A stretch of 14,745 nucleotides of DNA, from positions 1-14,745 of the forward strand of contig JAKBCG010000025.1 of NCBI GenBank assembly GCA_021808035.1, read 5' to 3'. This document shows, in pieces, positions 13,035 through 14,745 of this stretch (its first letter is position 1; each line of letters starts with the position of its first letter). Source of the stretch: Pseudomonadota bacterium (lineage in GTDB: Bacteria; Pseudomonadota; Gammaproteobacteria; Steroidobacterales; Steroidobacteraceae). A program made the translations under genes and the position numbers. A model generated the notes under the pieces. It had not been told where the DNA came from. It searched no databases and worked only from the letters and a program-made list of their open reading frames with translations.

Positions 13035-14745
13035 CCGCGGTCACGAAGCCTCGCGGTCGCACCGCGTGCGCGAACGCCGCGCGCACCTCGGTGGCGGTCA
13101 GCGCGAGGTAGCGCCGCGCGGCGATCGTCATCGCGTCGAGCGGCTTGCCTTCGATCGACAGTTGCAGCAGCTCCCGGCCGATCGCGCCGAAGCTCGACTC
13201 GCCGAGCGGAATCTGCCGCAGCAGGATACCCTTCGCGCGGTCGAGCTCCGCCGCCGTGGCCGGGGCGCGCTGCATCGCGGTCAAGTCCCTCGCGACGATC
13301 GCCCGGGCCGCGGCGACCTTGTCCGGATCGGCGCCGAACGACACGGTGTAGGTACTGCGGTGCTTGCCGTAGTCGAAACTCGTGCCGACCGTGTAGACGA
13401 GGCCCGTCTTGTCGCGCAGATCCCGGTACAGACGGGACGCGTAGAAGCCTCCGCCGAGGATCTCGTTGCCGAGGTTCAGCGCGAAGCGCGCCGGATCGTC
13501 GCGGGTCACCGGGATCAGCTCGCTCATCCGCACCTCGTCCTGGCTCGCACTGCGATCGGGTACGAGCAACTGCCCCGGTCGGTTCGGCGGTGCGGGTCCG
13601 TAGTCGACCCGCGGCTTCGGGCCGTGCGCGGTCCAACCGCCGAAGGCCGATTCGACGATGCGTTTCGCGTCCTCAGGCTGGATGTCGCCGACCATCACGA
13701 TCGTCGTCATGTCCGGGCGGAACGTGTGGGCGTAATAGCGCTCCACTTCGGCGCGGGTGAGCTTTGCGAGATTCGCCGGCGTCGCGTGGCGCAGTTGTGG
13801 ATCGGCCGGGGGGAGCAATGCCTTGCCGAGACCGAGGTCCAGCAAGAACCCCGGCGAGCGCAGCTCGCCGGCGACGAAGCCCGCCTGTTGCGCGCGCACG
13901 ATCGCGAACGCCTTCGGTGGCAACGCCGGGTGCAGTTCGCCGTCCGCGAGCAGTTCCATGCCGGCCGCGACCTGGGTGGACGGTACCGCGAGCGAGAAGC
14001 TCGACCCCAAGCGCGCCGTGGCGCTGATCCGGTCCAACGCGCGCTGGAATGCCAGGCGGCCGAGGCTCGTGGTGCCGTAGCCGAACAGTCCGTCGAGCAC
14101 GTCGGCAACCCCTTCCTCGCCCTTCGGCGCCTCGAGGTCCTCGTTGCTCTTCACCTGGCCGTACACCTCGACGGTGTGGCTGATCGACTCGGGTTGCACG
14201 ATCAGTTTCAGTCCGTTGGGCAGCGTGTAAGCGACCGGCGTGAGGGTCGAGCGGGGCACCTTGAGCCGCGCGAAGGAGCGCGCCGCCCACGCGGGGAGCC
14301 GGACCGGCCCTGACGGGGTCGATGAGAAGGTCTCGGCGCCGCCGAATCCCTTGCCCGTGACCGGTTTGCCGGAGCTCTGCGGCGTCAGGATCGCCGCGAT
14401 CTCGTGCGCCGGATCGAAGGCCGCCCTCGCGAGCGCATCCACCGCTTCCGGCGTGACCGCCCCGATCGCGGCCCGGATCTCGTCCGGTGAACGGAGGTGC
14501 TGGAAGGCGAGCGCATCGGACCACGCGTTCGCCAATCCGTCGATCGAGTTCCTTTGGAATTCCAGACTCGCGATCGCCTTGCGTTTGGCCGCCGCGACGA
14601 GCGCCGGATCGATGCCTTTCCCGGCCGCGTTCGCGAGGATCGCGCGCATCCTGGCGAGCACCGGGGCGGGGTCGCTGCCGCGCGCGAAGATGCCGACCGC
14701 CATGCCGACGCCGGCGCAGGGCATCGCCTGATCGAAGAACCCGCC
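13012..14745 (-). CDS. M16-family zinc metallopeptidase, C-terminal part (5' end outside window)
   Basis: The frame is open to the right edge; 577 residues of the C-terminal part are visible. This is probably the second half of a fused, roughly 900-residue M16 (PqqL/insulinase-like) periplasmic peptidase. The first about 150 visible residues are the end of the N-terminal half (domain with SLEFQRNSIDGLANAWSDAL, TPEAVDALARAAFDPAHEI). A second M16 unit begins near visible residue 170 (VAYTLPNGLKLIVQPES). Where an active unit has His-X2-Glu-His, this one has GVADVLDGLF, so the zinc ligands are missing; the active site must be in the part outside the window. The C-domain signature GGGFYASRLYRDLRDKTGLV with YTVG is intact (near 13391-13460). 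The two-half pattern, one active and one inactive, is normal for the family. Its 3' end overlaps the convergent ArsC-family gene. Confidence 0.9.
   Translation of the reverse strand, partial: GGFFDQAMPCAGVGMAVGIFARGSDPAPVLARMRAILANAAGKGIDPALVAAAKRKAIASLEFQRNSIDGLANAWSDALAFQHLRSPDEIRAAIGAVTPEAVDALARAAFDPAHEIAAILTPQSSGKPVTGKGFGGAETFSSTPSGPVRLPAWAARSFARLKVPRSTLTPVAYTLPNGLKLIVQPESISHTVEVYGQVKSNEDLEAPKGEEGVADVLDGLFGYGTTSLGRLAFQRALDRISATARLGSSFSLAVPSTQVAAGMELLADGELHPALPPKAFAIVRAQQAGFVAGELRSPGFLLDLGLGKALLPPADPQLRHATPANLAKLTRAEVERYYAHTFRPDMTTIVMVGDIQPEDAKRIVESAFGGWTAHGPKPRVDYGPAPPNRPGQLLVPDRSASQDEVRMSELIPVTRDDPARFALNLGNEILGGGFYASRLYRDLRDKTGLVYTVGTSFDYGKHRSTYTVSFGADPDKVAAARAIVARDLTAMQRAPATAAELDRAKGILLRQIPLGESSFGAIGRELLQLSIEGKPLDAMTIAARRYLALTATEVRAAFAHAVRPRGFVTAVKGPAPN

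Overview
The window is about 14.7 kb of GC-rich bacterial chromosome, densely coding, with all genes in the range expected for a motile gammaproteobacterium. The clearest taxonomic clues are the flhF-fleN-fliA order followed by a MotC/MotD-type second stator pair and a DUF2802 gene (the arrangement known from Pseudomonas, Xanthomonas and relatives), a YajR-type transporter and a YbiI-type zinc-finger protein. A Xanthomonadales/Nevskiales-like lineage is a reasonable guess, but this is inference from gene content.

Region 1 (1-4905, + strand) is the end of a flagellar operon: flhF (5' end outside the window), fleN/flhG, fliA, motC, motD and a DUF2802 membrane protein. Neighbouring genes overlap by 4-8 bases or are 4-6 bases apart, so they are very probably co-transcribed and translationally coupled. 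FlhF and FleN set the place and number of polar flagella, FliA is the sigma factor for late flagellar genes, and MotC/MotD form a stator. The chemotaxis genes (cheY, cheZ, cheA, cheB, the ParC/ParP genes, cheW) that in Pseudomonas-type operons lie between fliA and the DUF2802 gene are absent here. A nine-G run near the end of motD lies in a region where the downstream DUF2802 frame is also open, so a slip there could fuse the two products.

Region 2 (5009-7246) holds an unrecognised 134-residue protein with its own strong ribosome-binding site, then, convergent to it, yajR (major facilitator with a C-terminal ferredoxin-like domain), and divergent from yajR, ybiI (DksA/TraR-type zinc finger).

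Region 3 (7273-12517, - strand) reads right to left: a TerC/YjbE-type membrane metal transporter, a 1084-residue exported Asp-box (BNR/sortilin-like) beta-propeller protein with a plausible promoter of its own, and 14 bases after it a cytoplasmic serine hydrolase of the class C beta-lactamase/NylB type. The terC leader can form a strong nested hairpin just before the ribosome-binding site.

Region 4 (12660-14745) has a YffB/Spx-like ArsC-family protein on the + strand, whose 3' end overlaps by 23 bases the 3' end of a convergent M16 metallopeptidase-family gene that runs out of the window. I saw no RNA genes, insertion sequences, phage genes or CRISPR arrays. No stretch longer than about 190 bases lacks a gene. 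Nothing here looks like a wholly new system; the best leads are the che-less motor operon, the motD/DUF2802 slip site, the unknown 134-residue protein and the terC leader.
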